This document shows, piece after piece, positions 47,387 to 56,770 of a DNA stretch of 64,000 nt. The DNA comes from Thermomicrobiales bacterium (GTDB lineage: Bacteria > Chloroflexota > Chloroflexia > Thermomicrobiales > UBA6265). The notes under the pieces are model-generated. The model had not been told where the DNA came from. It saw only the letters and a program-made list of their open reading frames with translations, and did not search any database. The DNA is taken from assembly GCA_030447415.1 (NCBI GenBank), contig JAUJOZ010000014.1:23597-87596 (forward strand). Reading direction: 5' to 3'. The number at the start of each line of letters is the position of its first letter. The first letter of the stretch is position 1. A program made the position numbers and the translations under genes.

Positions 47387-47726
47387 CACGCATGGCAAGC
47401 GTCCACCCACTGGGCTCACAACGGTCGGGAAATCGCGGTCTTATGACCGCTCGGCGGCCGAATCATCGGAACGCCCGGTCGGTGAGCTTTTCCGGTACGG
47501 TAATCCTCTGTCATCTGGCCAGGTGTTACCCAGGGCGGCCCGTTGTGGCGCGGCCTGCTTGGCATAACGTCGGCACAGCTGCAGGAGGTGCAGCGTGACG
47601 GCTTATCCAACGGGAGGGCTGGCGGCAAGTGCCGTCAAAGCTGGCGCAGACGGCGACTCCAGTAACCCGTGGCTCTCCAGGGACCCGATCTCCGCAGCGA
47701 CTTGACGGCGGACCCGTCGGTCGAGC

Positions 47727-47756
47727 CACGGCCCCGAGGGAGATCCCGGGGCCGTG
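47727..47756. terminator. Hairpin downstream of the PRC-barrel gene
   Basis: cacggccccg and cggggccgtg form a perfect 10-bp stem around a 10-base loop, 48 bp beyond the stop at 47804. It probably ends the leftward transcript; no T run follows. Confidence 0.55.
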
Positions 47757-47803
47757 AGTCGAGTGCCGTATGAGAAGGGATTGGGGCCGTCCGGACGATC
47801 GGG

Positions 47804-48085
47804 TTAGAGCGCGATGTCCGCGCTCCCCCCTGAGTCGGCGCTTGGCGGCTGGTCCCAGCCTCGGCTGAGCGCCTCATCCTTCGTGACGTTCAAGTAGACC
47901 CTGCCGCTCTCGCAGTTGTTGATCGCGGACGTCGGGATGAAGTAATCGGTCGAGAAGAGGAGGCCCTTCTCGACTACGACGTGCGTCGGGTTGACGGCCT
48001 TGACTTTGCCAAGCTTGTGCTCGTCGCACCCGTAGACTTCGTTGCCAACCTGGCAGACCCACTGCTGTGTGCTCGTGTGCTCCAT
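47804..48085 (-). CDS. Small PRC-barrel-like (DUF2171) protein
   Basis: This 93-residue protein has the short beta-barrel pattern GNEVYGCDEHKLGKVKAVNPTHVVVEKGLLFSTDYFIPTSAI. It matches the PRC-barrel/DUF2171 style: a 'V-y-x-x-D-x-x-k-l-G-k-V' start and a 'yiP-x-s-a-I' end. GGTCAGGACCG leads the ATG, with AGGAGGT further upstream. Proteins of this type are cytoplasmic and often stress-linked; a definite function cannot be given. Confidence 0.7.
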   Translation of the reverse strand: MEHTSTQQWVCQVGNEVYGCDEHKLGKVKAVNPTHVVVEKGLLFSTDYFIPTSAINNCESGRVYLNVTKDEALSRGWDQPPSADSGGSADIAL

Positions 48086-48193
48086 CGGTCCTGACCTCCT
48101 CGCACTGTGCGGCTCGGTCCCCGTTGGAAGAAGACGGACGGCCCCGGCACTTTCGCCGCAGACGGTGTGCCACCGTCCGGCCCGTCCTCAGGC

Positions 48194-51100
48194 CTACCCG
48201 GGAGGTGGTTCGTCCGGCGCGGAGGGAACCGGGTCCGCCGGCTCGGGGGGCGGGGGTTCCGGGGTGGGCGTGGGAGGCACGGGTGTTGGCGTCGGCGTCG
48301 GCGGCACCGGGGTCGCGGTCGGGGCGGGCGGAATCGGCGTCGCGGTGGGCGGCTCCGGCGTGGCGGTCGGCGGCACGGGCGTCGGCGTGGCGGTGCGGGT
48401 CGGGCGCTCGCTTGGGGCGGCGGTCGGTGTCGGGGAGGTTGCAGCAGGGGTTGGCGTCGCCAGCGTGGTTGAGCAGGTGCCGATGCATGCGTCGTCCACC
48501 GCGACCTGATCGAAGGCGACGTCGTACCCGCGGCCCCGGCCGCTGTCGCCAAGCTGGATGCCGTCGACGCCAGCGGCGGCGAGCGGACCAAGGTTCTCCG
48601 TGCCGCGGTGGAGCACGACGCCGTCGTACCAGAGCTCGACGAGGCTTGCCCCGCCGCTAGGATCGATCCGGACGTGGATCTGGACCTCGTGCCAGACGTC
48701 CTCCGTGATGTCGGCGGTGACGATGGTCACGCCGGTCGCGGCAACCCGATAGCGGAGCCGTCGCTCGCCGTCGAGCTCGAGCGCGAGGATCGGATCGGTC
48801 GCGGCATCGAATCGAAGGAGGGTCACGGGCTCGTCCCGGTGAGCGACGAGGTTGAAGCGAACCCGGTAGTAGAGGTCGTCCTGCCGCGCCTCGAAGACTT
48901 TGCGGGCGAAGGCGGGTTCGCCGCCGCTACGGGCGCGAGCGGCCCACGCACCGGCGTCGACCAGTTGGCGCTGGACGACCAGTCCCTCAGTCTCCGTCCA
49001 GGCGGCGAGGTTGCCGGTCTCGAACCCGTCGACGAAGGGCAGCGGGGATGGTGTTGGGCTCGGTGTCGGGGTCGCACGGGGCTCGGGCGTCGGGGTGGCG
49101 GCCGGCGCCGACTCCGCGGCGATAGGCGCGTCCTCCACGCTCGCCGCCTGGAGAGTCGCCCCGTCGCCGGTGGCGATCACGAGGCGAGGCGGATAGCTCG
49201 TCTGACGGGAATAGAACACCACCTCGTCGGTCGAACCCGTGGCGAGGACAAAGGTGTACGTGCCGTTACCGGCGACAAGCGGGGTGACGTCGTACTCGAC
49301 CCACTGGCCGTACGGGATGGCGCCCTTGTCATCGGTCGGCGTGGTGGTGCGCGTCGGCCGGTTCGCCCAGGTGATGCCCGCTTCGGTCCAGGTGTTGCTC
49401 GCCGTGTAAACGGCGGGGCCGTCGGCGGTGCCATAGGACGAGGAGGCCGGCACGAAGAGTCGGAGCTTGGCGCTCTGCACTGAGCCCGAGAGCCCGCTGA
49501 CGGGGAAGCGCAGGTACGTCTCAACGTCAGGGTCGACACCGCCGTCGGCCTTCAGTTGGGACGAGGTGCCGTAGTTGGACGTCGGGGTCGATTCCTGGAC
49601 CCGCGAGTCGGCGTCCGGAGCGAAGCTCAGGGGGGCGCCGCCGCTCCCCGGCGTGGTGACCGAGGCGGTGTTGGAGAAGGCGGAGAGGTTGGCGGCGGCG
49701 TCGCGGGCGCGGACCTTGTACTGATAGGTGGTGGCCGCGGTGACGGTGGTGTCGGCGTAGGTCGTCTGGGCACCGACGGTGGTGAGGAGGGCGCCGTTGC
49801 GGAAGACGTCGTAGCCGGTGACGCCGACGTTGTCGGTGGCGGCGGTCCAGGAAAGATCGACACGAGTCGACGACGCGGCGGTCGCGGTCAGGTTCGTCGG
49901 GGCGGCGGGCGCTTGGGTGTCGCCGGTGCCACCGCTCCCCGTACCGGCTTCGACAACCAGCTTGGGTGCCTTGGCTCCGCCCTCGCGCGAGTAGGTGCTG
50001 ACGACGTCGGTGGACACCGACGCAAAGACGAAGCTGTACGTGCCGTTGCCGGTCACGAGTGGGGTGACGTTGAAGTCCAGCCAGGCGCCGGCCGCGACGG
50101 CCCCCTTATCGTCGGCCGCGGCACCGGTGCGGGCGGGCCGATTGTTCCAGGTGATGCCGGTCTCCGTCCACGTGTTGCCGGTTGGATAGACGGCGGGACC
50201 GTCCGGCGCACCGTCGTAGACGTAGAGGGAGAGCTTGGCGCTGCGGACGGATCCGGCGACGCCCGTGACCACGAAGCGGACGTAACTGTCGATGTCGGGG
50301 TCGGTTCCGCCCTCCATGCGGAGGACGGTCGCGGTGCCGTAGTTAGTCGTCGGACTCGACTCCTGGACGCGGGCATCGGCGTCGGGCACGAAGGTGAGCG
50401 AGACGGGCGTGCCGCCCCCGCCTGCCGCTCGGAAGCTGGCGGTATAGGTAGCTGGGGTGGCGGGCGTCGTGATCGTGTGCGCGGCGGCGCCGCCGTCCGA
50501 CCAGGAGACCCACTCCATCGCCTGGCCAGTGGCATCGGTCTGGTTCGGGGCCTCCACCTGGAGCCTCCAGGCCTCCCACGACGTCACGGTGCGCGGAGCG
50601 CTGATCGAGGTGCCGTTGACCTTCAACGCCAGTCCGGTCGGGTCAGTCGCGAAGGTGAGGTCGACCTTGTTGGGGAGCAGATTCTGAGAGATGGTGCGGC
50701 TCAAGCCGGTGCCGTCAGTCGCGGTCAGCTGGATCTCAAGATAGCTGTTGGCGGCGGCGGCCAGGTCTTCGGGGGCGGGGGCGCTGAAGGTGATGTTGTT
50801 GCCCGCGGTCGGACCGCGGAACGGGTGGGTGTGCGTGCCGTGGTGGAGGATTACCGTCCAGCTCAGGGCTGTGTCAGGAAGGGTCCCATCCTCAGCGTCG
50901 GTGGCGCCGCCGGTCAGGGTGATGGTCTGACCGACGCGGAAGCGGGTATCCGAGGTCGGCGCGGTGATCGATGGGATCGGTTGAGTATTGCCAGCGTCGA
51001 TGCGGACGGTAGCGGTGTTGGCGCCGCCACGGCTGTCGCGCACGGTCAGCGTGGCGGTGTAGACACCGCGGCTGTTGTAGGTATGGCTGACCTTGGCGGC

Positions 51101-52465
51101 GGTTGCGTGGGGCGTGCCGTCGCCGAAGTCCCAGTCGTAGGTGAGGGAATCCCCGTCGGGGTCGTTGCTGCCGCTCCCATCAAAGTTGACCGCGAGTGGG
51201 AGCGCGCCGAAGGTCGGCGTCGCGGTGGCGGTGGCGGTCGGGGGGCGGTTGGTTGTGCCGGTGTAGGCGATGCGGCGGACCTGGCCGCCGTTGGTGTAGG
51301 TCGTGTAGTAGAGGGCCTGGCCGGACCCGTTGGGGCCAAAGGCGAGGACGACGGCGCTGCCGAGACCCGTGGCGAAGTTGGTCCGCGTGCCACTGGGCGA
51401 GAGCTGGAAGATGGTGCCGCAGGTGTAGTCACTGAAGAGGTAGACGCCGTCGTAGGCGGCGGGCCAAATCCCGTTAGGGACGAAGGCGCCGCCGGTGATT
51501 GAGTTGCAGGAGCCGTCACCATAGGCGTAGATGGGGTTGGTCAGCCCGGCCGGGGGGGCGCCGCAGTTGGTGGTGGAGCCGGTGGCGCAGAAACCCTCTC
51601 GGACGTTCCATCCATAGTCAACCCCGGCTTGGCCATTGTCGATCTCCTCCCACAGGTTCTGGCCGACGTCATTGATGTAGAAGCGGCTGCCCGCGGCGTT
51701 CGGGTCGAAGGCAATGCGGAAGGGGTTGCGAAGGCCGGAGGCGAACGTCTCCTGGCACCGCATCCCCTCGGTGGTGCGGCCGTCGACGTTGCAGCGGGCG
51801 GTGCCCGCGCCTTGGAACGGGTTGCCGGGGGGGATGCCGCCGTCACGGGTGATGCGCAGGATCTTGCCGATCAGGATGTGGGGGTCGCGGGCGTTGCCGT
51901 TGGCGCCGGCGCACTGCGAGGTGCTGTCGAGGTCGCAGCCACCGTCGCCGACGGCGACGTAGAGGTAGCCGTCCTTGCCGAACTGGAGGTCGCCGGCGTT
52001 GTGGTTGCCGTTGGGCGACGGCATGTTGTCGACGAGCACGACCTCTGAGCTAAGCGTGTTGCCGCTCATGACGAACCGGGAGACCCGGTTGACGGGAGAG
52101 CTTGCCGTGTTGGCCGGACAGGAGCCGAACTTCTTGAAGGTGTAGTAGAGGTAGACGTAACCGTTAGAGCCGAAGGCTGGGTCCACCGCGACGCCGAGGA
52201 GACCCCGCTCGAAGTCGGCGCAGACCTTGGCGGAGATGTCGGTCGCGGTCGCGAGGAGGGTCCCGTTCTGCTGCAAGACCCGGAGTTGGCCGCCCTGACT
52301 GGTGACGAGGATGCGGCCGTCGGGGGTGAAGGCGAGGGCGGTCGGGCCGCCGATACCGGCGACGAGCGTGTCGCTGAAGTCGGCGGGAGTGGTGGCAGCA
52401 GTGCGGTTGGGTGCCATGAGGCTGAGGAACAGGGCGATCAGCAGCCACATCGCGGCGCGCCCCAC
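48194..52465 (-). CDS. Giant secreted PQQ-type sugar dehydrogenase with PKD, DNRLRE and FN3 modules
   Basis: A 1423-residue exported protein. After the signal peptide (MWLLIALFLSLMAPNRTAA), residues 30-395 form a soluble aldose sugar dehydrogenase beta-propeller: GGPTALAFTPDGRILVTSQGG, ERGLLGVAVDPAFGSNGYVYLYYT, PNGNHNAGDLQFGKDGYLYVAVGDGG and LRNPFRIAFDPNA. A PKD domain follows (DPDGDSLTYDWDFGDGTPH). Two DNRLRE-type domains (FVPDADARVQESSPTTNYGT and FAPDADSRVQESTPTSNYGT) flank an FN3 domain. Next comes a concanavalin-like domain (VDGFETGNLAAWTETEGL). The Pro/Thr tail may serve as wall association. It probably oxidises or binds sugars outside the cell. The frame is fully open over 4.3 kb. Confidence 0.88.
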   Translation of the reverse strand: MGRAAMWLLIALFLSLMAPNRTAATTPADFSDTLVAGIGGPTALAFTPDGRILVTSQGGQLRVLQQNGTLLATATDISAKVCADFERGLLGVAVDPAFGSNGYVYLYYTFKKFGSCPANTASSPVNRVSRFVMSGNTLSSEVVLVDNMPSPNGNHNAGDLQFGKDGYLYVAVGDGGCDLDSTSQCAGANGNARDPHILIGKILRITRDGGIPPGNPFQGAGTARCNVDGRTTEGMRCQETFASGLRNPFRIAFDPNAAGSRFYINDVGQNLWEEIDNGQAGVDYGWNVREGFCATGSTTNCGAPPAGLTNPIYAYGDGSCNSITGGAFVPNGIWPAAYDGVYLFSDYTCGTIFQLSPSGTRTNFATGLGSAVVLAFGPNGSGQALYYTTYTNGGQVRRIAYTGTTNRPPTATATATPTFGALPLAVNFDGSGSNDPDGDSLTYDWDFGDGTPHATAAKVSHTYNSRGVYTATLTVRDSRGGANTATVRIDAGNTQPIPSITAPTSDTRFRVGQTITLTGGATDAEDGTLPDTALSWTVILHHGTHTHPFRGPTAGNNITFSAPAPEDLAAAANSYLEIQLTATDGTGLSRTISQNLLPNKVDLTFATDPTGLALKVNGTSISAPRTVTSWEAWRLQVEAPNQTDATGQAMEWVSWSDGGAAAHTITTPATPATYTASFRAAGGGGTPVSLTFVPDADARVQESSPTTNYGTATVLRMEGGTDPDIDSYVRFVVTGVAGSVRSAKLSLYVYDGAPDGPAVYPTGNTWTETGITWNNRPARTGAAADDKGAVAAGAWLDFNVTPLVTGNGTYSFVFASVSTDVVSTYSREGGAKAPKLVVEAGTGSGGTGDTQAPAAPTNLTATAASSTRVDLSWTAATDNVGVTGYDVFRNGALLTTVGAQTTYADTTVTAATTYQYKVRARDAAANLSAFSNTASVTTPGSGGAPLSFAPDADSRVQESTPTSNYGTSSQLKADGGVDPDVETYLRFPVSGLSGSVQSAKLRLFVPASSSYGTADGPAVYTASNTWTEAGITWANRPTRTTTPTDDKGAIPYGQWVEYDVTPLVAGNGTYTFVLATGSTDEVVFYSRQTSYPPRLVIATGDGATLQAASVEDAPIAAESAPAATPTPEPRATPTPSPTPSPLPFVDGFETGNLAAWTETEGLVVQRQLVDAGAWAARARSGGEPAFARKVFEARQDDLYYRVRFNLVAHRDEPVTLLRFDAATDPILALELDGERRLRYRVAATGVTIVTADITEDVWHEVQIHVRIDPSGGASLVELWYDGVVLHRGTENLGPLAAAGVDGIQLGDSGRGRGYDVAFDQVAVDDACIGTCSTTLATPTPAATSPTPTAAPSERPTRTATPTPVPPTATPEPPTATPIPPAPTATPVPPTPTPTPVPPTPTPEPPPPEPADPVPSAPDEPPPG

Positions 52466-52606
52466 GTTTCGCAGGAGCGCGGCCCGGGACCGATCGGAGA
52501 CCGCGAAGAGTACGCATCACATTCTCTCACTTCGGTGGACCGACCGTGATGACGACACGCCGCTCGCGGCTGACTGAGCAGCAGCTGTCGCGTTAGGCAC
52601 AAAGGG

Positions 52607-53797
52607 ATGACGGGTCTACCAAGGAGGCCGACTAACGTGGAGTTCCCCAGCGTGCAGCGCCAGGCGTCGCCTGGTGGACCGAACCGCGGAGAAGTCGAGT
52701 TCCTCTGCTCGTCTCTCGCTCAAGCGCGGTCGATGATGCGGCGCCTGTGTAAGACTGCGAGCGCCGCGTTCGCGCCGACGATGCAGGATCGGGTCGAGGC
52801 CTTAGTACGGCGGTACGCACCGAATATTGACGCCACGCCCGTCGAAGCCATCGATGCCGCGTTCTGGTGGGTCTGCGTCACGGACGCCGGTAGGCGGGCC
52901 CTAGGCGAATTGCAAGCCAGCCAGGATGCGATGCTCGCCATCCTGGCCGAACTCGAGGCGATCCGCACTGGACAGGAGGCCCTCATGGCGTCGCTAGACG
53001 CCGGCAAGGCTCGGCAGGCGGTCACCCGTCGTCTTTACCAGGATCTCATGGCGCGCGGCGACGAACTCCCGGCCGCTCGGGATCGATTGGCTGCTGTGTA
53101 TCCGCGGGCAATCCAACACGGGATCGCCGTTCTTCTGGCTCTCGGTGACGGGCCGACGACGCGGTTTGCTCCTCCGGCGCCGCTTGACGGGCCAGGGCCC
53201 GTGGGGGTGCTGGCCGATGGTCGGCTGAGACTGCGGGTGTTCTCCCCTGCCTTCGACGGGAAGCGAGTTGCGCGCTTCTTTTGGGACGAGTGGCGGCAAC
53301 GCGAGGAGACGGGTGAGGCAGGTCGCGCCGTCATCGAACCAATGACGTCGGACTCCGCGCCCCCGACGGGTCTCTCTCTTGGGCACGTCCTGGCCACCGA
53401 AGCACCGTACACCGAAGCACCGTACATCGAGGTCGTGCTGCCCTTGCCACCACCGCCGGCAGAGCACATCGCGGCCGCCTACGACGCCTTCGCCGCCATG
53501 GCCCGTAACGGCGGCACGGTCGTCTGGCCGTCCAACGCTTCGGCCAACAACCAAACGTCGAAGGTGGCGCTAAGGACCTGGGCAGTCGGGTTGCTCATCA
53601 CCCCTTCCGATCTCAACCCAAAGCCGATGGAAACGGCTCAGGCCATCCCGCTGGTCGCAGAGATGGCTGGCTGGGACCCCGAACGGGTCTCCCCCGAACG
53701 GGTCTCGCAGATGAGGTTCCAGCAGGACCGCGCGCTCTTGGTGCAGCGTTTCCCGGAGGCGAAGCAGTCCCTCAAGCGCGAACGAGGCGCGGGCTAA
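52607..53797 (+). CDS. Unknown protein at the start of the second accessory region
   Basis: This 396-residue protein has a helical, charged first half (LAQARSMMRRLCKTASAAF, ELQASQDAMLAILAELEAIRTGQEALMASL is coiled-coil-like). A beta-rich second half follows (VGVLADGRLRLRVFSPAFDGKRVARFFWDEWR). No family is recognised. Two separate 15-bp in-frame duplications occur in its 3' half (TEAPY twice, PERVS twice). The start is uncertain; a later ATG near 52734 is possible. GC and codon use are less extreme than in chromosomal neighbours, suggesting foreign origin. Confidence 0.6.
   Translation: MTGLPRRPTNVEFPSVQRQASPGGPNRGEVEFLCSSLAQARSMMRRLCKTASAAFAPTMQDRVEALVRRYAPNIDATPVEAIDAAFWWVCVTDAGRRALGELQASQDAMLAILAELEAIRTGQEALMASLDAGKARQAVTRRLYQDLMARGDELPAARDRLAAVYPRAIQHGIAVLLALGDGPTTRFAPPAPLDGPGPVGVLADGRLRLRVFSPAFDGKRVARFFWDEWRQREETGEAGRAVIEPMTSDSAPPTGLSLGHVLATEAPYTEAPYIEVVLPLPPPPAEHIAAAYDAFAAMARNGGTVVWPSNASANNQTSKVALRTWAVGLLITPSDLNPKPMETAQAIPLVAEMAGWDPERVSPERVSQMRFQQDRALLVQRFPEAKQSLKRERGAG
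53396..53425. repeat. 15-bp exact tandem repeat
   Basis: accgaagcaccgtac occurs twice in a row and encodes a doubled Thr-Glu-Ala-Pro-Tyr. Confidence 0.9.
53677..53706. repeat. 15-bp exact tandem repeat
   Basis: ccccgaacgggtctc occurs twice in a row and encodes a doubled Pro-Glu-Arg-Val-Ser. Confidence 0.9.
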
Positions 53798-53817
53798 TGA
53801 AAGGGTAAATCCGCACC

Positions 53818-53861
53818 AGGCCTTTCAAAGGGCAAAGGCGCCGAAGGTCTTTGAAAGGCCT
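53818..53861. terminator. 13-bp perfect inverted repeat after the 396-residue gene
   Basis: aggcctttcaaag and ctttgaaaggcct are exact inverted arms around an 18-base loop, 21 bp beyond the stop. It could be a terminator, an operator for the XRE gene downstream, or a recombination site. The lack of a T tract and the long loop leave this open. Confidence 0.45.
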
Positions 53862-53945
53862 CGACGAAGATATCCATGTATATCGATAGTATTTGATCGC
53901 CCCTATCCTGGTGCCCATGGTGCCACGGAGAGGAGGGGCGACCCC

Positions 53946-54167
53946 ATGGAGCAGGTGAACGGCATTGAGCTCAAGGTGTTGCGAATTCGCGCGCGCTTGC
54001 CGCAGTACCGGGTAGCGCAGGCGATCGGAATCTCGCCCCAGCTCCTCTGCCACGTCGAGAACGGACGTAAGGCTGCGGCGCCTGAGCTGGCCGCCGCGAT
54101 CCGCCAGGCTATCCGACAACTGGCCCCCCAGGTTGATCATGAGGCCGGCGATGATCATGCGGCCTAG
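53946..54167 (+). CDS. XRE-type HTH regulator
   Basis: The 73-residue protein starts at an ATG preceded by GAGAGGAGGGG. It is a single Cro/C1-type HTH: LKVLRIRARLPQYRVAQAIGISPQLLCHVENGRKAAAPEL. The recognition helix is in the SPQLLCHVENGR part. The short C-terminal tail is Ala/Gln-rich. Such proteins usually repress their own operon in plasmids and phages. Its stop overlaps the next small frame, so the two are coupled. Confidence 0.8.
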   Translation: MEQVNGIELKVLRIRARLPQYRVAQAIGISPQLLCHVENGRKAAAPELAAAIRQAIRQLAPQVDHEAGDDHAA

Positions 54168-54402
54168 CCCCCTCCCGGGCGAGGCGACCGCCCGGGCCGG
54201 GGACTCCTTCCTCTCGCAGGCGACCGCTGCGCGCGAGGACACCGTCGTGGCCGACGATCGACGCTACCGCGCGCACGCGTCCCAGAGCGCGGCCTGGGCG
54301 GCGCTCTGGGACGCGCTCCTGGCTGAGGCTCCACCCGTGGATGAGGCGCGGCGACCAGACGGGTTCGGTGGGAGCACGTCGAGTGGCGGCGCGCCCCCGT
54401 AG
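54151..54402 (+). CDS. Small hypothetical protein overlapping the XRE gene
   Basis: This 83-residue frame starts MIMRPSPLPGEATARAGDSF inside the end of the XRE gene. Its composition is Ala/Asp-rich, with a helical segment (ASQSAAWAALWDALLAEAPPVDEA). No family is recognised. Gene-like codon use and position in the operon support it moderately. 54403-54546 holds no gene. Confidence 0.4.
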   Translation: MIMRPSPLPGEATARAGDSFLSQATAAREDTVVADDRRYRAHASQSAAWAALWDALLAEAPPVDEARRPDGFGGSTSSGGAPP

Positions 54403-54546
54403 CGGGTCGCTGGCGACCGTCGCTGCCGAGGAACGGGAACGGCTCCCGGCCTACGGCAGCCGGCGATCCCATGCATCCGAGGTGACGAGCACAGCGAGAC
54501 CCGGGGGCGCCTGAGACACAACCCCGAGCTCGCCAAGAGGGACCGA

Positions 54547-54813
54547 GTGGACGGCTCACAGTCTAGCAGGACCGGCGCGCCCCGCCGCGCGGGCGTCGTC
54601 ACCCGGCGCGTCGCCTTGCGACAGTACGGCGCCGCCCTCGACCGGCTGAACGCGGGCGAGGCGCGGGTCCCGGTCCGCTCGCGTCGCTGCCTTGAAGCGA
54701 TCGTCGCGCGCCTCTACGCCGAGCTTGAAGCCGAGGAGGGCGGCGTCGTTCGCGCCTGGCATCCCGACCAGCTCGCTCCCGTCTGGCGGCGGGCGTGCGC
54801 CGGCGAGCCCTGA
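54547..54813 (+). CDS. Small hypothetical protein upstream of the primase-like gene
   Basis: A GTG start gives 88 residues. The sequence is mostly helical (RQYGAALDRLNAGEARVPVRSRRCLEAIVARLYAELEAEEGG), with a Trp-rich end (AWHPDQLAPVWRRACAG). Its stop is 10 bp before the next ATG, so it is operonic with the TOPRIM protein. The function is unknown. Confidence 0.5.
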   Translation: MDGSQSSRTGAPRRAGVVTRRVALRQYGAALDRLNAGEARVPVRSRRCLEAIVARLYAELEAEEGGVVRAWHPDQLAPVWRRACAGEP

Positions 54814-54823
54814 GCGGGGTGGC

Positions 54824-56715
54824 ATGATGCCCGAGCGCCCCTTCCGGCGCGTCTCCCCGCGCGAGCCCTGCCCAATCTGCGGCAAGCCCGACTGGTGCCG
54901 CAGCTTCCCGGACGGTGGCGTCGAGTGCGGGCGGGTTGAGAGCCCGGTCGCATGCCGCAGCGGCGGGTGGATGCACTACCCGAACGGTCGCGCCGGGGAT
55001 TGGCCCCACCGCGACTTCCCGCCCACTCCGTCCGCCGCACCGCACCCGATCCCCACCAACGCCGACCCCACCCTCCTCGATCGCGCCTTTCGGGCCTTTC
55101 TTGCCGCGTGCCCGCTCTCGCCGACCCACCGGGTGCAGCTGCACGAGCGCGGGCTCAGCAAGGAGCAGATCGCGCGGCACGGTTATGCGTCCCTGCCCGC
55201 TGGCGAGCGGGATGAGATCGCCGCGGCGGTGCTTGCCGACATCGGCACCGACGCGCTGGGCGCCGTTCCCGGCCTGCACCGCGGGCCGAGTGGACAACCG
55301 ACGGTCGCCGGCCTGCCGGGACTGCTCGTGCCGGTGCGAGACGTCGCCGACCGCATCGTCGGGATCCGCATCCGCGCCGACGACCCCGCGGAGCAGGTCA
55401 AGGGGGAAGTACCACTGGCTCTCCTCGCCCGACCACTCGGACGGTGCCGGGAGCGGCGCCCCCTGCACCTGGCGCGGCCCGCTGCCCCGACGTCGCCACA
55501 GCGGGTGCTGATCACCGAAGGCGAGATCAAGGCCAACATCGTCGCCGATCGCCTGCGGCTGCTGGTGATCAGCGTGCCGGGGTCACCGTCACGGCGGGCG
55601 TCGTCCCGCTGCTGCGTAAACTGGGCGCGACCGAGGCCGTGATCGCCTACGACCGGGATGCGGCCACCAAGCCGGCCGTCGCGGCGGCCGCGGCGCGACT
55701 CGAAGCGGAGTTGTCGCGGGCCGAGTTGCGGGTGCTGCGGGCCTCCTGGCCGGATCCACACAAGGGCCTCGATGACGCCCTCACGGCCGGCGTGCTGCCC
55801 GTGGTCGAGCCGATCGGCGCGGTCGGGTGCGACGAGGTTCTGGCCGCGAACGCCGCCAAGGACGGGCGGATCGCCGAGCTCGAGGCGGAAATCGCGGCCA
55901 CGCGGCACACGCTCGCCATCGTGATTCAGACGGCGACCAACAGCCGCAACCTCGGCGACTCCGGCGGGGCCGTCGCCGTCCTCGTCGCCGCCGATGTCCA
56001 CCGCCAGGCGATCACCACCCCGACGCCGGACGGCTTCTACAACGTCAACCCGAAGCGCGTCGCCGACGCCTGGAAGGACCACGACGGTGGCCAGGACCGT
56101 CCCGCCATCATCGGGGAGAGCACCATTCGCCGCTACGTCAAGCGCTTCGCCGAGGCCAGCCTCTTCGACGTCGCCTATCGCGAGGACGCCATCGTGAAGA
56201 CGGTGGTCGACACGCGCACCGGAGAGCTGATCGACAAGCAGCTCCCCATCCGAGTGCCGTGGGTCCGCTACGCCGGCAGCCTGGCCGACCAGCTCGCGCC
56301 CCTCGCCGCGCACCACGCCGAGGCCCGCCCCAACCGCGGTGGCGCCCGCCCGCGCACCAAGACGACGGTTCTACCGGCCGCGTGCCCCGAGTGCGGCCAC
56401 GCGATCGCGGTGTCCTGCCCGGCGTGCGGCGCCGTGCCCAGGCCGGTGGAGGTGGAGCTGGCCGACGCCGAGGCCGCAAGGCTCGACCGCACCGTCCCGA
56501 TCGACGTCGTCGGGGTCGCGCGGTCGGGCGGTCAACTTGACCGCTCTCGTAACGGAACCGGGGAGGAGCACAAGAGCCCCGTCGCCACCATCGCCCCTGA
56601 TCAGTGGTCGCGCGGTCAAGTTGAGCGCGCGACCACGTCGGTCCGCTGGGGCAACGTCGCGCTGCCCCGCGGCCGCGACAACGGGCGAGGCCCGCCGGCG
56701 CGCGGGTCCTCGTAG
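54824..56715 (+). CDS. TOPRIM/DUF3854-like primase-type protein, frameshifted
   Basis: The ATG at 54824 (MMPERPFRRVSPREPCPICG) begins a replicon-type protein of about 630 residues. The zinc-binding N-terminus has CPICGKPDWCRSFPDGGVECGRV. A linker leads to GIRIRADDPAEQVKGKYHWLSSPDH (read after correcting an extra G in aaggggga near 55405). A TOPRIM-like core follows: VLITEGEIKANIVAD, PGVTVTAGVVPLLRKLG and VIAYDRDAATKPAV. The Glu of EGE and the Asp-x-Asp of YDRD are the expected metal ligands. A helical region and a zinc ribbon (CPECGHAIAVSCPACG) close it. Shifts lie near 55405, 55470 and 55578. Such proteins start replication of plasmids or phages. Confidence 0.75.
56528..56544. promoter_or_regulatory. 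17-bp perfect palindrome
   Basis: gcggtcaa-c-ttgaccgc is perfectly symmetric. Its core ggtcaacttgacc recurs in the larger palindrome 77 bp downstream. Both lie in the 3' end of the primase-like gene, upstream of the 603-residue gene, suggesting paired operator sites. Confidence 0.45.
56605..56635. promoter_or_regulatory. 31-bp near-perfect palindrome
   Basis: The arms tggtcgcgcg and cgcgcgacca are exact inverses around gtcaagttgag, whose tcaa/ttga is itself symmetric. It shares the TCAAnTTGA core with the 56528 site. It lies 136 bp before the next gene's ATG, and regulator binding is likely. Confidence 0.5.
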
Positions 56716-56770
56716 CCGGCCGCGCGACCGCGAACCAAGGAAGGATCGACGAGGAGGAGGGGCCGACGTG

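Noticed and set aside
49556-51502. 648-residue plus-strand frame rich in Gly/Val/Arg
   Set aside because: Antisense shadow of the sugar dehydrogenase gene.
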